Shown: positions 16,067-24,690, numbered from the stretch's first letter. The stretch is DNA of 64,000 nt from Micromonospora sp. MA102 (GCF_025460765.1 NZ_JAMWEG010000013.1:1-64000); one strand, 5' to 3'. Notes: generated by a model from the letters alone, not told the origin. Numbers and translations are program-made.

Positions 16067-16597
16067 ATGACCAGCCCGCGCACCGTCCGTCCCGCCCGTT
16101 CCGGCGACGTGGCCGCCCTCGTCGACCTGGTCGAGTCGGCCTATCGCGGGGAGCGGAGCCGGGCCGGCTGGACCACCGAGGCCGACCTGCTCGCGGGGCA
16201 GCGGACCGACCCGGACATGGTGGCCGAGGCGGTGTCGAGCCCGGCCGGAACGGTCCTGGTGGTGGAGGACGGCACGGAGATCGTGGCCTGCTGCCACCTG
16301 GAGCGCCGCGACGACCACGTCTACTTCGGGATGTTCGCGGTGGCCCCGGGGCGGCAGGGCGGGGGGCTGGGCCGGGACCTGCTGGCCGAGGCCGAGCGGC
16401 ACGCGCGGGAGCAGTGGCACAGCGGCGAGATGCGGATGACCGTGATCACGCAGCGGGAGGACCTGATCGCCTGGTACGAGCGGCGCGGCTACGTCCGCAC
16501 CGGCGAGCTGAGCCCGTTCCCGTACGGCGACGAGCGGTTCGGCGTGCCGCTGCGACCGGACCTGGCGTTCGAGACCCTGCGGAAGAAGCTCGGCTGA
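16067..16597 (+). CDS. GNAT-family N-acetyltransferase
   Basis: A 176-residue GNAT. It has 'TVRPARSGDVAALVDLVESA' at the N-terminus, motif A 'YFGMFAVAPGRQGGGLGRDL' with the R/QxxGxG/A acetyl-CoA loop, and motif B 'LIAWYERRGYVRTGEL'. The acceptor is unknown; proteins of this length with 'RDDHVYFGMFAVAP' are commonly annotated as general GNATs. It is divergent from the hydrolase at 15956 and convergent with the small membrane gene at 16633. Confidence 0.85.
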   Translation: MTSPRTVRPARSGDVAALVDLVESAYRGERSRAGWTTEADLLAGQRTDPDMVAEAVSSPAGTVLVVEDGTEIVACCHLERRDDHVYFGMFAVAPGRQGGGLGRDLLAEAERHAREQWHSGEMRMTVITQREDLIAWYERRGYVRTGELSPFPYGDERFGVPLRPDLAFETLRKKLG

Positions 16598-16632
16598 CCG
16601 GACGGCGTCGCCGACCACCGTCGGCCGGCCGT

Positions 16633-16881
16633 TCACCGACCGCGTGTCGGGCCGTCCGTTGTCGGGCGCAGCCGCCGGACGAGGTGGAGAACGACCTGGT
16701 GGACTGCCACGCCGGCGCCGGTGTTCAGCACCGCCAGCCCGGACGCGGCGAGCAGCCCCGGCCCGGCGTCCATCGCCCCGGTGGTGACCAGCAGGATGGG
16801 CCAACCGGCGGCGGCGACCGGCAGCGCCAGCCACCACCAGCGCCCGAGCAGGAGGCCGAGCAGGATGAGGCTCGGGATCAT
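16633..16881 (-). CDS. Small membrane protein, 82 aa
   Basis: A short protein with two predicted membrane helices: 'SLILLGLLLGRWWWLALPVA' running into 'WPILLVTTG', and 'LLAASGLAVLNTGAGVAVHQ'. A basic tail 'VRRLRPTTDGPTRGR' follows. I recognise no family. The ATG overlaps the stop of the DUF4326 gene (ATGA), so it is translationally coupled to that gene. The longer open frame upstream is a shadow. Confidence 0.65.
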   Translation of the reverse strand: MIPSLILLGLLLGRWWWLALPVAAAGWPILLVTTGAMDAGPGLLAASGLAVLNTGAGVAVHQVVLHLVRRLRPTTDGPTRGR

Positions 16882-17207
16882 GTCCCGGGCCTCGACTCCG
16901 GCGGCGCGTCGGCGAGTTCGGCGATCACCTCGGCGTGGCAGCGCTCCGGCACGCACCAGCAGCCCAGCCGGCGCCCGCGCAGGTCGGGCAGCAGCGCGAG
17001 CAGGTCGGGCCGGCCGAGCAGGTACGCCCGGTACTTCTCGATCACCTCGTCCCGTGTGCCGTCCGGGCCGGGCCGGTACGGGCTGGACAGCGGCGACTGC
17101 GGCAGCCGCCAGCCGCCGCGGGACATGGCCCGCCCGACGTAGACCACGTCGGCGTACGCCGGGTCGTCGCGATGGCCCTTGAGGTTGACGACCGTGGTTG
17201 CCCGCAT
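16878..17207 (-). CDS. DUF4326-domain protein
   Basis: A 109-residue protein. 'ATTVVNLKGHRDDPAYADVV', 'YVGRAMSRGGWRLPQSPLSS' and 'RGRRLGCWCVPERCHAEVIA' match DUF4326, a small domain with conserved CxC and CH residues found in bacteria and phages. A nucleotide- or metal-linked role has been suggested but not shown. The start at 17207 is supported by GGAGGAG upstream of the ATG; a further in-frame start at 17225 is less likely. It is the first gene of a two-gene operon with the small membrane protein. Confidence 0.8.
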   Translation of the reverse strand: MRATTVVNLKGHRDDPAYADVVYVGRAMSRGGWRLPQSPLSSPYRPGPDGTRDEVIEKYRAYLLGRPDLLALLPDLRGRRLGCWCVPERCHAEVIAELADAPPESRPGT

Positions 17208-17268
17208 GACACCGCTCCTCCGCACGCTCGCGCCCGTGGCGTCAGTGTCGCAGCACCGGCCGGGCCGG

Positions 17269-18309
17269 TCAGCTGTCGGTCGCCGGTGCCGGGCCGGTGG
17301 AGTCGCGGACGATCAGCGTGTGCCCGGTGGACCGTCGTCGCGGCCGGGTCGACCTCGGCTTCAGCGCGAGGGTCAGCGCCATCCGCCCCATCTCGGTCAT
17401 GGGCAGCCGGACCGTGGTGAGGCTGGGCGCCAGGTCGGCGGCGACGGACACGTCGTCGAAGCCGACCACCGACATGCGCTCGGGCACCGGGATGCGCCGC
17501 GACCGCAGCACGGACAGCACGCCGATGGCCATCGCGTCGTTGAGCGCGATGATGGCCGTGCTCTCCGGGTGGTAGTGCAGGATGCGCTCGGTGGCCACCC
17601 GGCCACCGTCGCGGGTGAAGTCGGAGTGGACGACGGCGAGGTCGTCGGGGGAGTGCCCGTGCGCGGCGAGCGCGGCGGTCACCCCGGCGAGCCGGTCGGC
17701 CACGGTGGTCAGGCCCGGAGTGCCGGCGGCGACGGCGATCCGCCGGTGGCCGAGGCCCAGCAGGTGGGCGCCGATGTCGCGGCCGCCGGCCTCGTTGTCC
17801 GGCACCACCGCGTCGACGCCCAGGGCGTGCCGCCCGATGACGGCGACCCGTCCGCCGGAGCGTTGGAAGCCGGCGAGTTCGGCGCGCGCCTCGGCCTCCA
17901 CGCGCGGGTCGTCGTAGCCGGACCCGGCGATGAGGATGATCCCGACCTGCTGGGCGATGAGGTGCCGCAACTGGCGCAGCTCGTTCTCCGGGTCGCGTCC
18001 GGAGTGGGCGATCTGGACCAGGAGTCCCTCCTCGGCGGCGACCTGCAGGACGCCGCCGGCGATCTCGGAGAAGTACGGGTCGTCGATCTGGTGGACGATC
18101 AGGCCGACGGTGGTGCTGGCGCCACCGGCGAGGGTGCGGGCGTAGGGATTGGCGACGTACCCGAGTTCCAGGGAGACCTGGCGGACGTGCCGGGCCACCT
18201 CCTCGCTGACGCCCTCCCGGCCGGCGAGGGCACGGGAGGCGGTCGCCAGCGAGACGCCGGCGCGTTCCGCCACGTCGACGAGACGCAACCGTGGTCCGGG
18301 TCGGGGCAT
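17269..18309 (-). CDS. LacI-family transcriptional regulator (LamG/sugar dehydrogenase operon)
   Basis: A 346-residue regulator. The N-terminal helix-turn-helix is 'LRLVDVAERAGVSLATASRA' followed by 'YVANPYARTLAGG', and the periplasmic-binding-like effector domain follows ('TTVGLIVHQIDDPYFSEIAG', 'MSVVGFDDVSVAADLAPSLT'). The ATG at 18309 has AGGAG at good spacing. It is divergent from the LamG and sugar dehydrogenase operon, and the 250-base gap holds operators built on AAGCGCTT. It therefore probably represses that operon and itself in response to a sugar; the inducer is unknown. The C-terminus is unusually basic ('RSTRPRRRSTG'). Confidence 0.88.
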   Translation of the reverse strand: MPRPGPRLRLVDVAERAGVSLATASRALAGREGVSEEVARHVRQVSLELGYVANPYARTLAGGASTTVGLIVHQIDDPYFSEIAGGVLQVAAEEGLLVQIAHSGRDPENELRQLRHLIAQQVGIILIAGSGYDDPRVEAEARAELAGFQRSGGRVAVIGRHALGVDAVVPDNEAGGRDIGAHLLGLGHRRIAVAAGTPGLTTVADRLAGVTAALAAHGHSPDDLAVVHSDFTRDGGRVATERILHYHPESTAIIALNDAMAIGVLSVLRSRRIPVPERMSVVGFDDVSVAADLAPSLTTVRLPMTEMGRMALTLALKPRSTRPRRRSTGHTLIVRDSTGPAPATDS

Positions 18310-18375
18310 GGGTAACTCCTGGCAGACATTGATCCGCACCGCGCTCTTGCGTGTGGCGTAGGGCACAGCTTAGGG

Positions 18376-18405
18376 TACGAAAGCGCTTACGTAAGCGCTT
18401 TCGTA
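18376..18405. promoter_or_regulatory. 30-bp perfect palindrome, double LacI operator
   Basis: The 30 bases are a perfect palindrome centred between 18390 and 18391. Each half contains GAAAGCGCTTAC or its complement, so two AAGCGCTT LacI-type cores lie 14 bases apart. It sits 67 bases upstream of the LacI ATG at 18309 and 150 bases upstream of the LamG gene, and may allow two dimers or a tetramer to bind. Confidence 0.75.
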
Positions 18406-18503
18406 AGCGCGGCACCGCCTCGGCCGTCCGGCCGGCCTCGCGGCGGACCGTCCTGTCCCGACAGACCCCGACTCCACATCCGGGCGCCGATTTACGCCCG
18501 GTG

Positions 18504-18517
18504 CGTAAGCGCTTTCG
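18504..18517. promoter_or_regulatory. LacI-type operator near the LamG start
   Basis: CGTAAGCGCTTTCG repeats half of the 30-base palindrome 100 bases further on, 40 bases upstream of the ATG at 18557. It is placed to block the promoter of the LamG and dehydrogenase operon. The two sites would permit looping. Confidence 0.7.
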
Positions 18518-18556
18518 TCACCGCCACCACCGCACCGACGAAGGGAGCACCTCCCC

Positions 18557-19507
18557 ATGAGAAGACCTCGACGCGCCGCCGTCGCCGCCACCGCCCTGCT
18601 GGCGCTGGCCCTGACCGCGGCGGCGAGCCCGGCCCAGGCCGACCGGCCCGGACCGCACGACGTCCACCCCGCCCTCTGGTCGCACCTGGTCGCCTTCTAC
18701 GACTTCGACCACCCGGTGGTCGGCGACACCGCGCTCGAGCGGGACCTGGGCCGGTCCGGCACCGAGATCGAGCTGGTCAACGGCGGCGCGGCCATGCGGG
18801 TGCCCGACCGGGCGTACAAGGGCAGCGGCGACGCGCTGCAGACCCGGCAGGTCAACCCGCAGGCCGCCGGCAACGACGACTGGAAGGCCGGCACCTGGTC
18901 CGCCAGCGGCGTCCGGACGCTGCGCGCGTTCAGCGGCGCCGAGGGCACCACGGTGATGGGTTGGTTCAAGCGGGAGATGGACGGCCCGGCGCTCAACTCG
19001 ACCACCGCCAACCCGACCGACCGCTTCAACGCCATCGGCCTGGCCGGCGTGCTGACCGGCGACTCCGACGGGCACGGCGTGCGCGCCCTGCTGGAACTCA
19101 TCGATGTCAACGGCGAACTGCGCCTGGTCGCCCTCGGCCGCCGCGTCGACGGCGGCGCCTCGCAGACCTTCGCCGCGAACGAGGACTGGCGGACCCTGCT
19201 GCCGAAGGGGGAGTGGGTGCACCTGGCCGCCACGTACGACTTCACCAGCGGCACCATGGCGCTCTACCGCAACGGTGAGCCGGTCGACGGCTTCTACACC
19301 ACCGCCGGTGACCCGTGGCAGCTCAACGGGCCCGGCCCGCACGTCACCAGCGCCACCGACCCGCGCGGCATCAAGATCGGCGGAAGCTTCCCGCAGAACA
19401 ACCTGGAACGCAACCCGTGCGACTGCCGCATGGACGGCCTCATGTTCCTCGACAGCGTGATCCCGGCGGGCGACATCGCCAGGCAGTACCGCTACATGGC
19501 CCGCTGA
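18557..19507 (+). CDS. Secreted LamG-like jellyroll protein
   Basis: A 316-residue protein with a clear signal peptide ('RRPRRAAVAATALLALALTA', cut near 'SPAQA-D'). The rest is one concanavalin/LamG-type domain: 'HLVAFYDFDHPVVGDTAL' at the start, 'TVMGWFKREMDG', 'GEWVHLAATYDFTSGTMALY' and 'RNGEPVDGFY', ending with 'MDGLMFLDSVIPAGDIARQY'. Such domains bind carbohydrates. It is the first gene of an operon with a secreted sugar dehydrogenase, controlled by the divergent LacI repressor, so it probably acts outside the cell on a glycan or sugar. Confidence 0.85.
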   Translation: MRRPRRAAVAATALLALALTAAASPAQADRPGPHDVHPALWSHLVAFYDFDHPVVGDTALERDLGRSGTEIELVNGGAAMRVPDRAYKGSGDALQTRQVNPQAAGNDDWKAGTWSASGVRTLRAFSGAEGTTVMGWFKREMDGPALNSTTANPTDRFNAIGLAGVLTGDSDGHGVRALLELIDVNGELRLVALGRRVDGGASQTFAANEDWRTLLPKGEWVHLAATYDFTSGTMALYRNGEPVDGFYTTAGDPWQLNGPGPHVTSATDPRGIKIGGSFPQNNLERNPCDCRMDGLMFLDSVIPAGDIARQYRYMAR

Positions 19508-19544
19508 CCGTTCCTCGGATCGTCCCACCGAGAAGGAGAACCGC

Positions 19545-21647
19545 GTGTTCATTCGCGCTGGCAGCACCGGCAGGCTCCGCAGAGCCGCAGTCACCGCCGG
19601 GGTCACTGCCGCCACCCTGGTCCTGTCCACCCTGGTCGCCGGGCCCGCCCGGGCCGACGGCGCCGTCTACGACCCGATCCCCGAGTCGCAGATCCAGTCG
19701 CACCTGGGGCTGGTGCTACAGGAGTACGCCAGCTTCCCGCAGTCCACACCGAACCCGGCGCCGGTCGACGCGCGGCTCGTGCGCAAGGCCCGCATCAACA
19801 CGATCAGCGAGCTTCCCGACGGCTCCGGCCGCCGGGCCGTGCCGGACCTCAACGGCAACCTCTATCTCGTGGAGAACGGCACGCCGCACGTCTACCTCGA
19901 CGTGGCGGCCACCTTCGCGCCGCAGTTCTTCTCCGGCCGCGGCCTCGGTCAGGGCTTCGGGTACGTCGCCTTCCACCCGGAGTTCGGCCGCAACGGTCGC
20001 TTCTACACCATCCACACCGAGCAGGCCTCGCTCGCGACCCGGCCCCCGGACTACGCCCAGCCGAACACCATCTACCAGGCCGTGATCACGGAGTGGACGG
20101 CCGGCGACCCGGCCGCGGACACCTTCGCCGGCACCCACCGCGAGGTGCTGCGCATCGGCTTCGGCGGCCAGATCCACGGCGTCCAGGAGATCAACTTCAA
20201 CCCGACCGCGAAGCCGGGCGAGCCCGACTACGGGATGCTCTACCTCGCCGTCGGTGACGGCGGCCAGGGCTACCGCAACGGCGACCCGCAGAACATGGGC
20301 ATGCCGCACGGCAAGCTGCTGCGCATCGACCCGCGCGGCACCAACGCCCCCAACGGCCGGTACGGGATCCCGGCCGACAACCCGTTCATCGGGCGGGCCG
20401 GCGCGCTCGGTGAGATCTACGCGGTCGGCTTCCGCGACCCGCACCGGTTCAGCTGGGACCGGGCCACCGGCCGGATGTACCTGGGCCACATCGGCGAGCA
20501 CGCCATCGAGTCCATCTACGAGGTCCAGGCCGGGGACAACTTCGGCTGGAGCGAACGCGAGGGCAACTGGGTCTTCGACAAGGCCGCGACCAACCCGTGC
20601 GACAAGCTCTACCCGCTGCCCGCCGACGACGCGAAGTACGGCTACACCTACCCGGTGGCCGCGTACGACCACGACCCGGCGGCGAACTGGAACTGCACCT
20701 CCGACGTCGGGGTCGCCGTGGCCGGCGGCTTCGTCTACCGCGGCAAGTCGGTGCCGGCGCTGAAGGGCAAGTACGTCTTCGGCGACCTGGTCGACGGCCG
20801 GGTGCTCTACACCGAGGCGAACGAGATGCGCCGCGGCGCCGGGCTCGCCCCGATCCACCGGCTCGCGCTGTACACCACCGCCGGAGACCTGGTACGCATG
20901 CAGGACCTGTCCAGCCCGGGCGCGCCCGGCGACCCGAACCGGGTCGACCTGCGCTTCGGCACCGACGCCGCCGGTGAGCTCTACATCCTGGCCAAGGCCA
21001 ACGGGAAGATCTGGAAGGTCGTCGACACCAAGACCGTGGCGGAGGACAAGGTGGGCCGGACCAAGGTCGTGCACACCGCGGGCGCGCAGAACTGGGCGCC
21101 GGTGACCCCGTCGAAGTGGCGGTTCGAGGGTGACCAGGTCATCCTCGCCGAGGCCGGCGTGAGCCGCCCCGGCCCGCGCCGCCCGTTCGAGTACGCCATC
21201 CTCAACAAGGGTCCGGCCTGGTCCTCCGTCCAGATCGACGCCCGGGTGCGCCTCGACGAGCCCGTGGAGGTCACCAACCGGGACGTGATCATCGTCTTCG
21301 GCTGGCAGTCGGACACGCAGTACTACTACGCGCACCTGTCCACCGACAACACGATCTACCCGCACAACGGCATCTTCAAGGTCAACAATGCCGACCGGGA
21401 GCGGATCGACCACCAGTGGAACGGGCGTTCGCGGGGCGCGAACCCGGCAATCACCGACGCCGACTGGCACAAGGTGCGGGTCGTGCACCTGCCCGCCACC
21501 GGCGAGATCGCCGTCTACGTCGACGGGCACAAGGATCCGCTGCTGACCGCGAAGGACACCACCTTCAGCTCCGGCCGCGTCGGCTTCGGCTCGTTCGACA
21601 ACATCGGCCGTACCCGTCAGTTCACCGTGACGGGCTCTCCGGCCTGA
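19545..21647 (+). CDS. Secreted PQQ-type glucose/sorbosone dehydrogenase with C-terminal jellyroll domain
   Basis: A 700-residue protein with a signal peptide cut after 'GPARA'. Residues 40 to about 500 form a six-bladed propeller of the glucose/sorbosone dehydrogenase family: 'GQGFGYVAFHPEFGRNGRFY', 'HGVQEINFNPTAK', 'GKLLRIDPRGTNAPNGRYG', 'VGFRDPHRFSWD', 'GDNFGWSEREGNWVF' and a late blade 'GKYVFGDLVDGRVLY'. The last 180 residues are a beta-rich DUF1080/LamG-like domain ('FGWQSDTQYYYAHLSTDN', 'VHLPATGEIAVYVDGHKDPL'). It is a likely periplasm-side or extracellular oxidoreductase using PQQ. It is co-transcribed with the LamG gene. Confidence 0.88.
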   Translation: MFIRAGSTGRLRRAAVTAGVTAATLVLSTLVAGPARADGAVYDPIPESQIQSHLGLVLQEYASFPQSTPNPAPVDARLVRKARINTISELPDGSGRRAVPDLNGNLYLVENGTPHVYLDVAATFAPQFFSGRGLGQGFGYVAFHPEFGRNGRFYTIHTEQASLATRPPDYAQPNTIYQAVITEWTAGDPAADTFAGTHREVLRIGFGGQIHGVQEINFNPTAKPGEPDYGMLYLAVGDGGQGYRNGDPQNMGMPHGKLLRIDPRGTNAPNGRYGIPADNPFIGRAGALGEIYAVGFRDPHRFSWDRATGRMYLGHIGEHAIESIYEVQAGDNFGWSEREGNWVFDKAATNPCDKLYPLPADDAKYGYTYPVAAYDHDPAANWNCTSDVGVAVAGGFVYRGKSVPALKGKYVFGDLVDGRVLYTEANEMRRGAGLAPIHRLALYTTAGDLVRMQDLSSPGAPGDPNRVDLRFGTDAAGELYILAKANGKIWKVVDTKTVAEDKVGRTKVVHTAGAQNWAPVTPSKWRFEGDQVILAEAGVSRPGPRRPFEYAILNKGPAWSSVQIDARVRLDEPVEVTNRDVIIVFGWQSDTQYYYAHLSTDNTIYPHNGIFKVNNADRERIDHQWNGRSRGANPAITDADWHKVRVVHLPATGEIAVYVDGHKDPLLTAKDTTFSSGRVGFGSFDNIGRTRQFTVTGSPA

Positions 21648-21655
21648 TTCGGGAA

Positions 21656-21693
21656 CCGGAGGGGGCGGCGGCCGGTGCCGCCGTCCCCTCCGG
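21656..21693. terminator. Strong hairpin between convergent genes
   Basis: A 17-base stem with one G-U pair (21656-21672 with 21677-21693) and a CGGT loop starts nine bases after the dehydrogenase stop. It lies between that gene and the convergent cyclase gene and may terminate both transcripts. Confidence 0.7.
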
Positions 21694-21761
21694 CGCTTCG
21701 GTGGCTGGGCGGCCGAGACGGCCGGCGCGACCGCGGTGGAGGCCGAGGCCGTCCGCCGCGG

Positions 21762-22718
21762 TCAGAATGTGGCGATCGGGTTGACCGGGCTGCCGGACGT
21801 GGCGGCGAACCGGACCGGCGCGACGGTGAGCTGGAAGTCCCACTGGCCGAGCTCGGCAGCGGTCGTCGCGCACACCTCCAGGTCGCAGTTGTCGAGCATC
21901 CACAGACCCATCGCGACGAGGCTCACGGCGTGGACCGGCATCAACACGTCGTCGTACCCCGACGGCTGAACGTCCTGGGGGGTGTCAGCGCCGATCACCG
22001 CCACCTGCCGTTCCTGCAGCCACGGCAGGCAGGACGCGTGCCAGCCGGCCTGCGAGAAACCGCTGGCCGCACCGGTCTCGTGCCGGAAGCGGCCGTAGCC
22101 GGTGCGCAGGAGTACCGCATCGCCGGGTCGCACCCGCACACCTTGGCGACGCTCGGCCTCCTCAAGGTCCTCGGGAAACACACCCTGCCCCGGTTCCAGC
22201 CACGGCACGTCGCGAACCCTCGCGATGTCCAGCAGGACGCCACGCGTGACGATCCCGTTCGCCGCCGCCGTGACGGCGGCCCAGGCCGATCCCGTTGCGG
22301 TGTCGACCAACGAGTGCGACCGCCCGTTGTACATCGTGCCGTCCCAGAAGATGTGGCACGGCGAGTCGAGGTGGGTGATGGTGTTGCCGTGGAAGGTGAT
22401 GCCGAGTCGCTCGGACGAGAAGCCCCAGCGCCGGTCGGCGTGGAAGGCGGGCACCGGCATGTTCTCGGCACCCGGCATGTCGGCGGCGCACGGGCACGTG
22501 GTCGTCGACCGCTCCATGTCCTCCGGTACGGCAACCTCCCACGCGCAGGACACGCTCCTGCCGTGGCGCACTGCCCGCGCCGCCGCCAGCCGGACGTCGT
22601 CGGTGATGTGGTTCAGAGTCCCGAGCTCGTCGTCGTCGCCCCACCGTCCCCAGTTCGACAGCGTGCGGAAGTACCCGAGCACGTCGTCCTGCGTGGGCAT
22701 CGGTCGCTCTGCCGCCAT
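21762..22718 (-). CDS. Cyclase-family protein (kynurenine formamidase fold)
   Basis: About 318 residues. The metal-binding signature of the family is present as 'HGNTITHLDSPCHIFWDG' (HxxxxxHxDxxxH). Other typical segments are 'LSNWGRWGDDDELGTLNHI' and 'VRPGDAVLLRTGYGRF', and 'SLVAMGLWMLDNCDLEV' lies near the end. Members hydrolyse cyclic amides or esters, often at a Zn or Mn centre; the substrate here is unknown. I prefer the ATG at 22718, although an in-frame GTG at 22742 is possible. No related gene is adjacent. Confidence 0.82.
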   Translation of the reverse strand: MAAERPMPTQDDVLGYFRTLSNWGRWGDDDELGTLNHITDDVRLAAARAVRHGRSVSCAWEVAVPEDMERSTTTCPCAADMPGAENMPVPAFHADRRWGFSSERLGITFHGNTITHLDSPCHIFWDGTMYNGRSHSLVDTATGSAWAAVTAAANGIVTRGVLLDIARVRDVPWLEPGQGVFPEDLEEAERRQGVRVRPGDAVLLRTGYGRFRHETGAASGFSQAGWHASCLPWLQERQVAVIGADTPQDVQPSGYDDVLMPVHAVSLVAMGLWMLDNCDLEVCATTAAELGQWDFQLTVAPVRFAATSGSPVNPIATF

Positions 22719-22925
22719 CCCCAGCTCGACTCCTCCGGTCACGCGGTTCCAGGCGCCGCGGGTGAGGTGTCCCGCCCTCTCCGTTGACCTGCCAAGGCCC
22801 GCTGAACTGGCAAGACACTACATCAGCGGGTCAGCAGTCGGTTGGTCGAAAGGTCAGGTAGGGCCGCGACCAGCGGTGCGGGTGGAAAACAACGGCAGGC
22901 CTCGCCGGCAAGCTGTTGTAGGAGC

Positions 22926-23228
22926 TCACACCGCCTGGGCGGCCATACCTACCGTCGTTCGGTGTGGCGTCGTGCTGGCTGCGACGGTGAACGGGTGGCG
23001 CAATCGATGCATCGCCACCTCGCCGCAGTCGGATGCACGAGGCGCGGGCTTGTCTTCCTCCGCGGTGGCCGGTGCAAGAAACTGTGCCGTGGAACCGCAG
23101 GCCGGAGCAGGGGTCGGGCCGCGGAAACGCGGAGCGTCGGCAACCGGGTGCCGGTCGCGGCTGAACCCGCCGGGGACCGTCGCCGGGTGGGCGTCTGGTA
23201 TGCGCGGTGACGTGGTGATCACGGTCAT
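22926..23228 (-). CDS. Doubtful small ORF, 100 aa
   Basis: An ORF with a good ribosome site (GAGGAAGG, five to nine bases before the ATG) but no recognisable domain; it is rich in Pro, Ala and Thr ('RDRHPVADAPRFRGPTPAPA'). It lies downstream of the cold-shock gene and its terminator. The GC3 is high but so is that of random frames here. I keep it as a low-confidence gene. The 200 bases between it and the cyclase gene contain nothing recognisable. Confidence 0.3.
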   Translation of the reverse strand: MTVITTSPRIPDAHPATVPGGFSRDRHPVADAPRFRGPTPAPACGSTAQFLAPATAEEDKPAPRASDCGEVAMHRLRHPFTVAASTTPHRTTVGMAAQAV

Positions 23229-23323
23229 GCTCTGCCTTCCTCGAACGGCGCGTCGCAGAGAAGGCACGGGCCGCAGGCCACGGGACATCGCCAAACGAAC
23301 CTGAACAAGATGATGGGTTGAAA

Positions 23324-23367
23324 TGCCGAACGGCGGCCTGCTGAACCAGTCAGGCCGCCGTTCGGCA
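23324..23367 (-). terminator. Terminator of the cold-shock gene
   Basis: A perfect 17-base stem (23324-23340 with 23351-23367) around a 10-base loop begins ten bases after the stop codon of the cold-shock gene. On the minus strand it is followed by TTTCAACC. It is one of the strongest hairpins in the window. Confidence 0.85.
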
Positions 23368-23376
23368 CAGCGTCGA

Positions 23377-23580
23377 TCAGAGCGGGCGGATATCCGACGC
23401 CTGCGGGCCCTTCGGGCCCTGGGTGATGTCGAACTCCACCCGCTGGTTCTCCTCGAGGCTGCGGAAGCCGCTCGCGGAGATCGCCGAGAAATGGGCGAAG
23501 ACGTCGGCGCCGCCGCCGTCCTGGCTGATGAAGCCGAAGCCCTTGTCGCCGTTGAACCACTTCACGGTACCTGTAGCCAT
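23377..23580 (-). CDS. Cold-shock protein (CspA family)
   Basis: A 67-residue single cold-shock domain. RNP1 is 'KGFGFIS' and RNP2 'DVFAHFS', inside the standard 'MATGTVKWFNGDKGFGFI' opening. It binds single-stranded RNA and DNA and acts as an RNA chaperone; actinobacterial members are often abundant and not strictly cold-induced. GAAGGAGC precedes the ATG. The gene is a monocistron, isolated by a terminator upstream (23668-23709) and one downstream (23324-23367). Confidence 0.97.
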   Translation of the reverse strand: MATGTVKWFNGDKGFGFISQDGGGADVFAHFSAISASGFRSLEENQRVEFDITQGPKGPQASDIRPL

Positions 23581-23667
23581 GTCTGCTCCTTCGCAGGCTG
23601 TTGAAGACCGCATTGTGCGGACTCGCGCTGCCGCGTTGATCAGCCGCGCCGGAAACGACACCAAACG

Positions 23668-23709
23668 AAAAAAGCGCCTGGATGGGTTTTGGTTAGACCC
23701 ATCAGGCGC
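23668..23709 (-). terminator. Rho-independent terminator upstream of the cold-shock gene
   Basis: On the minus strand GCGCCTGATGGGT pairs with ACCCATCCAGGCGC (one bulged base) around a nine-base loop and is followed by six T residues. It would end the transcript of the 74-residue gene at 23794, or act as a leader hairpin for the cold-shock mRNA. Confidence 0.8.
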
Positions 23710-23793
23710 CGAAACGTCTACGGAAATCAAAACTGCAACCGGGCAACCGTAACACAGAATTTGTCGATCTACGCCACTCATGCGCGCGGCGCG

Positions 23794-24018
23794 TCACAGC
23801 ACGGCACCGCGAGGGGCAACTTCGATCGCCGCGACGCCTCGGCCGTAGAGCACGACGAGCCGATCGCCGTGCTTGGTCCGCAGCACTCCCGAATCCTGCG
23901 CCAGCGTCGAGATCACGTGTTCCACGAGCTCGTCCTCGTCGGAGACGCCCGGTTCGTCGTACGTGAGGTCCATGCGGTCGCCGCCGACGAGCCGGACGCG
24001 TAGCACCGTGGTTGCCAT
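23794..24018 (-). CDS. Hypothetical protein, 74 aa
   Basis: A small alpha-beta protein: 'TTVLRVRLVGGDRMDLTYDE', then 'EDELVEHVISTLAQDSGVLR', and 'HGDRLVVLYGRGVAAIEV'. I recognise no family, but the regular strand-helix-strand pattern, high third-position GC and a dedicated terminator 85 bases downstream support a real gene. The ribosome site is weak. It could be a partner of no neighbour. Confidence 0.6.
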   Translation of the reverse strand: MATTVLRVRLVGGDRMDLTYDEPGVSDEDELVEHVISTLAQDSGVLRTKHGDRLVVLYGRGVAAIEVAPRGAVL

Positions 24019-24282
24019 GACCTAGAAGCTAGTCGAGTGGGGACACCAGAGGTCGTGTCGTTTTTCGCCAAGAGGGAGCCACACTCATCGCTGGAGTCAG
24101 CTCCCTGAGCTGGCAGCGGCACCGCTGCGTGTGGTGCGCGTAGAGTGGGCCGTGAATCAGTTCGTCAACATCGTTGGCGGGCCAGCGCCCCCGGGCGTGT
24201 CGTGAGTCATCCCCTTCAGGCGGCCGTTCGGGAAACGTCTGGCTGGCCCGGCCGAGCAGTACCGACACCTCAGAAGAAGGAC

Positions 24283-24588
24283 ATGACTTTCGTGTCAGCC
24301 CCGCCCACGGTCTCTCCGTCACCAATGCGCGAGCCAACCAAGACCCTCCGCGAGAAGGGGGCGGACAGCTTTCACGCCGCGCTCGCCGCGGTCCTGGCCA
24401 CCGGGCTGGAGAAGGCTCTTGAGGCGGGCGACCACCCGAGAGCGATCAGCTTCATCAACCGCGGCTTCGCCGAAGGAAGTCCGCAGCTGGGCTGCGACCT
24501 CCTCTGCCGGGCGATTGCGGTCGTCGGGACAGCCCGGACCTGGACCGTGCAGCTCGCGCCCCTGCGTCACCGTGGCTCCCTGGATTGA
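24283..24588 (+). CDS. Hypothetical protein, 101 aa
   Basis: The ATG at 24283 has AGAAGG close upstream. The protein has a helical middle 'REKGADSFHAALAAVLATGL' and 'EKALEAGDHPRAISFINRGF' and two cysteines in 'GCDLLCRAIAVVG'. I recognise no domain. An in-frame GTG at 24145 gives a longer product whose extra 46 residues do not look like protein. The region is flanked by unrelated genes; the function is unknown. Confidence 0.5.
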   Translation: MTFVSAPPTVSPSPMREPTKTLREKGADSFHAALAAVLATGLEKALEAGDHPRAISFINRGFAEGSPQLGCDLLCRAIAVVGTARTWTVQLAPLRHRGSLD

Positions 24589-24690
24589 CGCAGCCCGCCG
24601 CGCCGCGAATCGCTGCTGCACGAGTACCACCCGGCGTTCCGTCGACATCATGAAAACGACGATCCAGGCAAGACCGGTAGGCACCGGACC

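Noticed and set aside
19716..21530. Long minus-strand ORF opposite the sugar dehydrogenase
   Set aside because: The plus strand encodes a clear propeller enzyme with a signal peptide; the antisense frame shows no domain.
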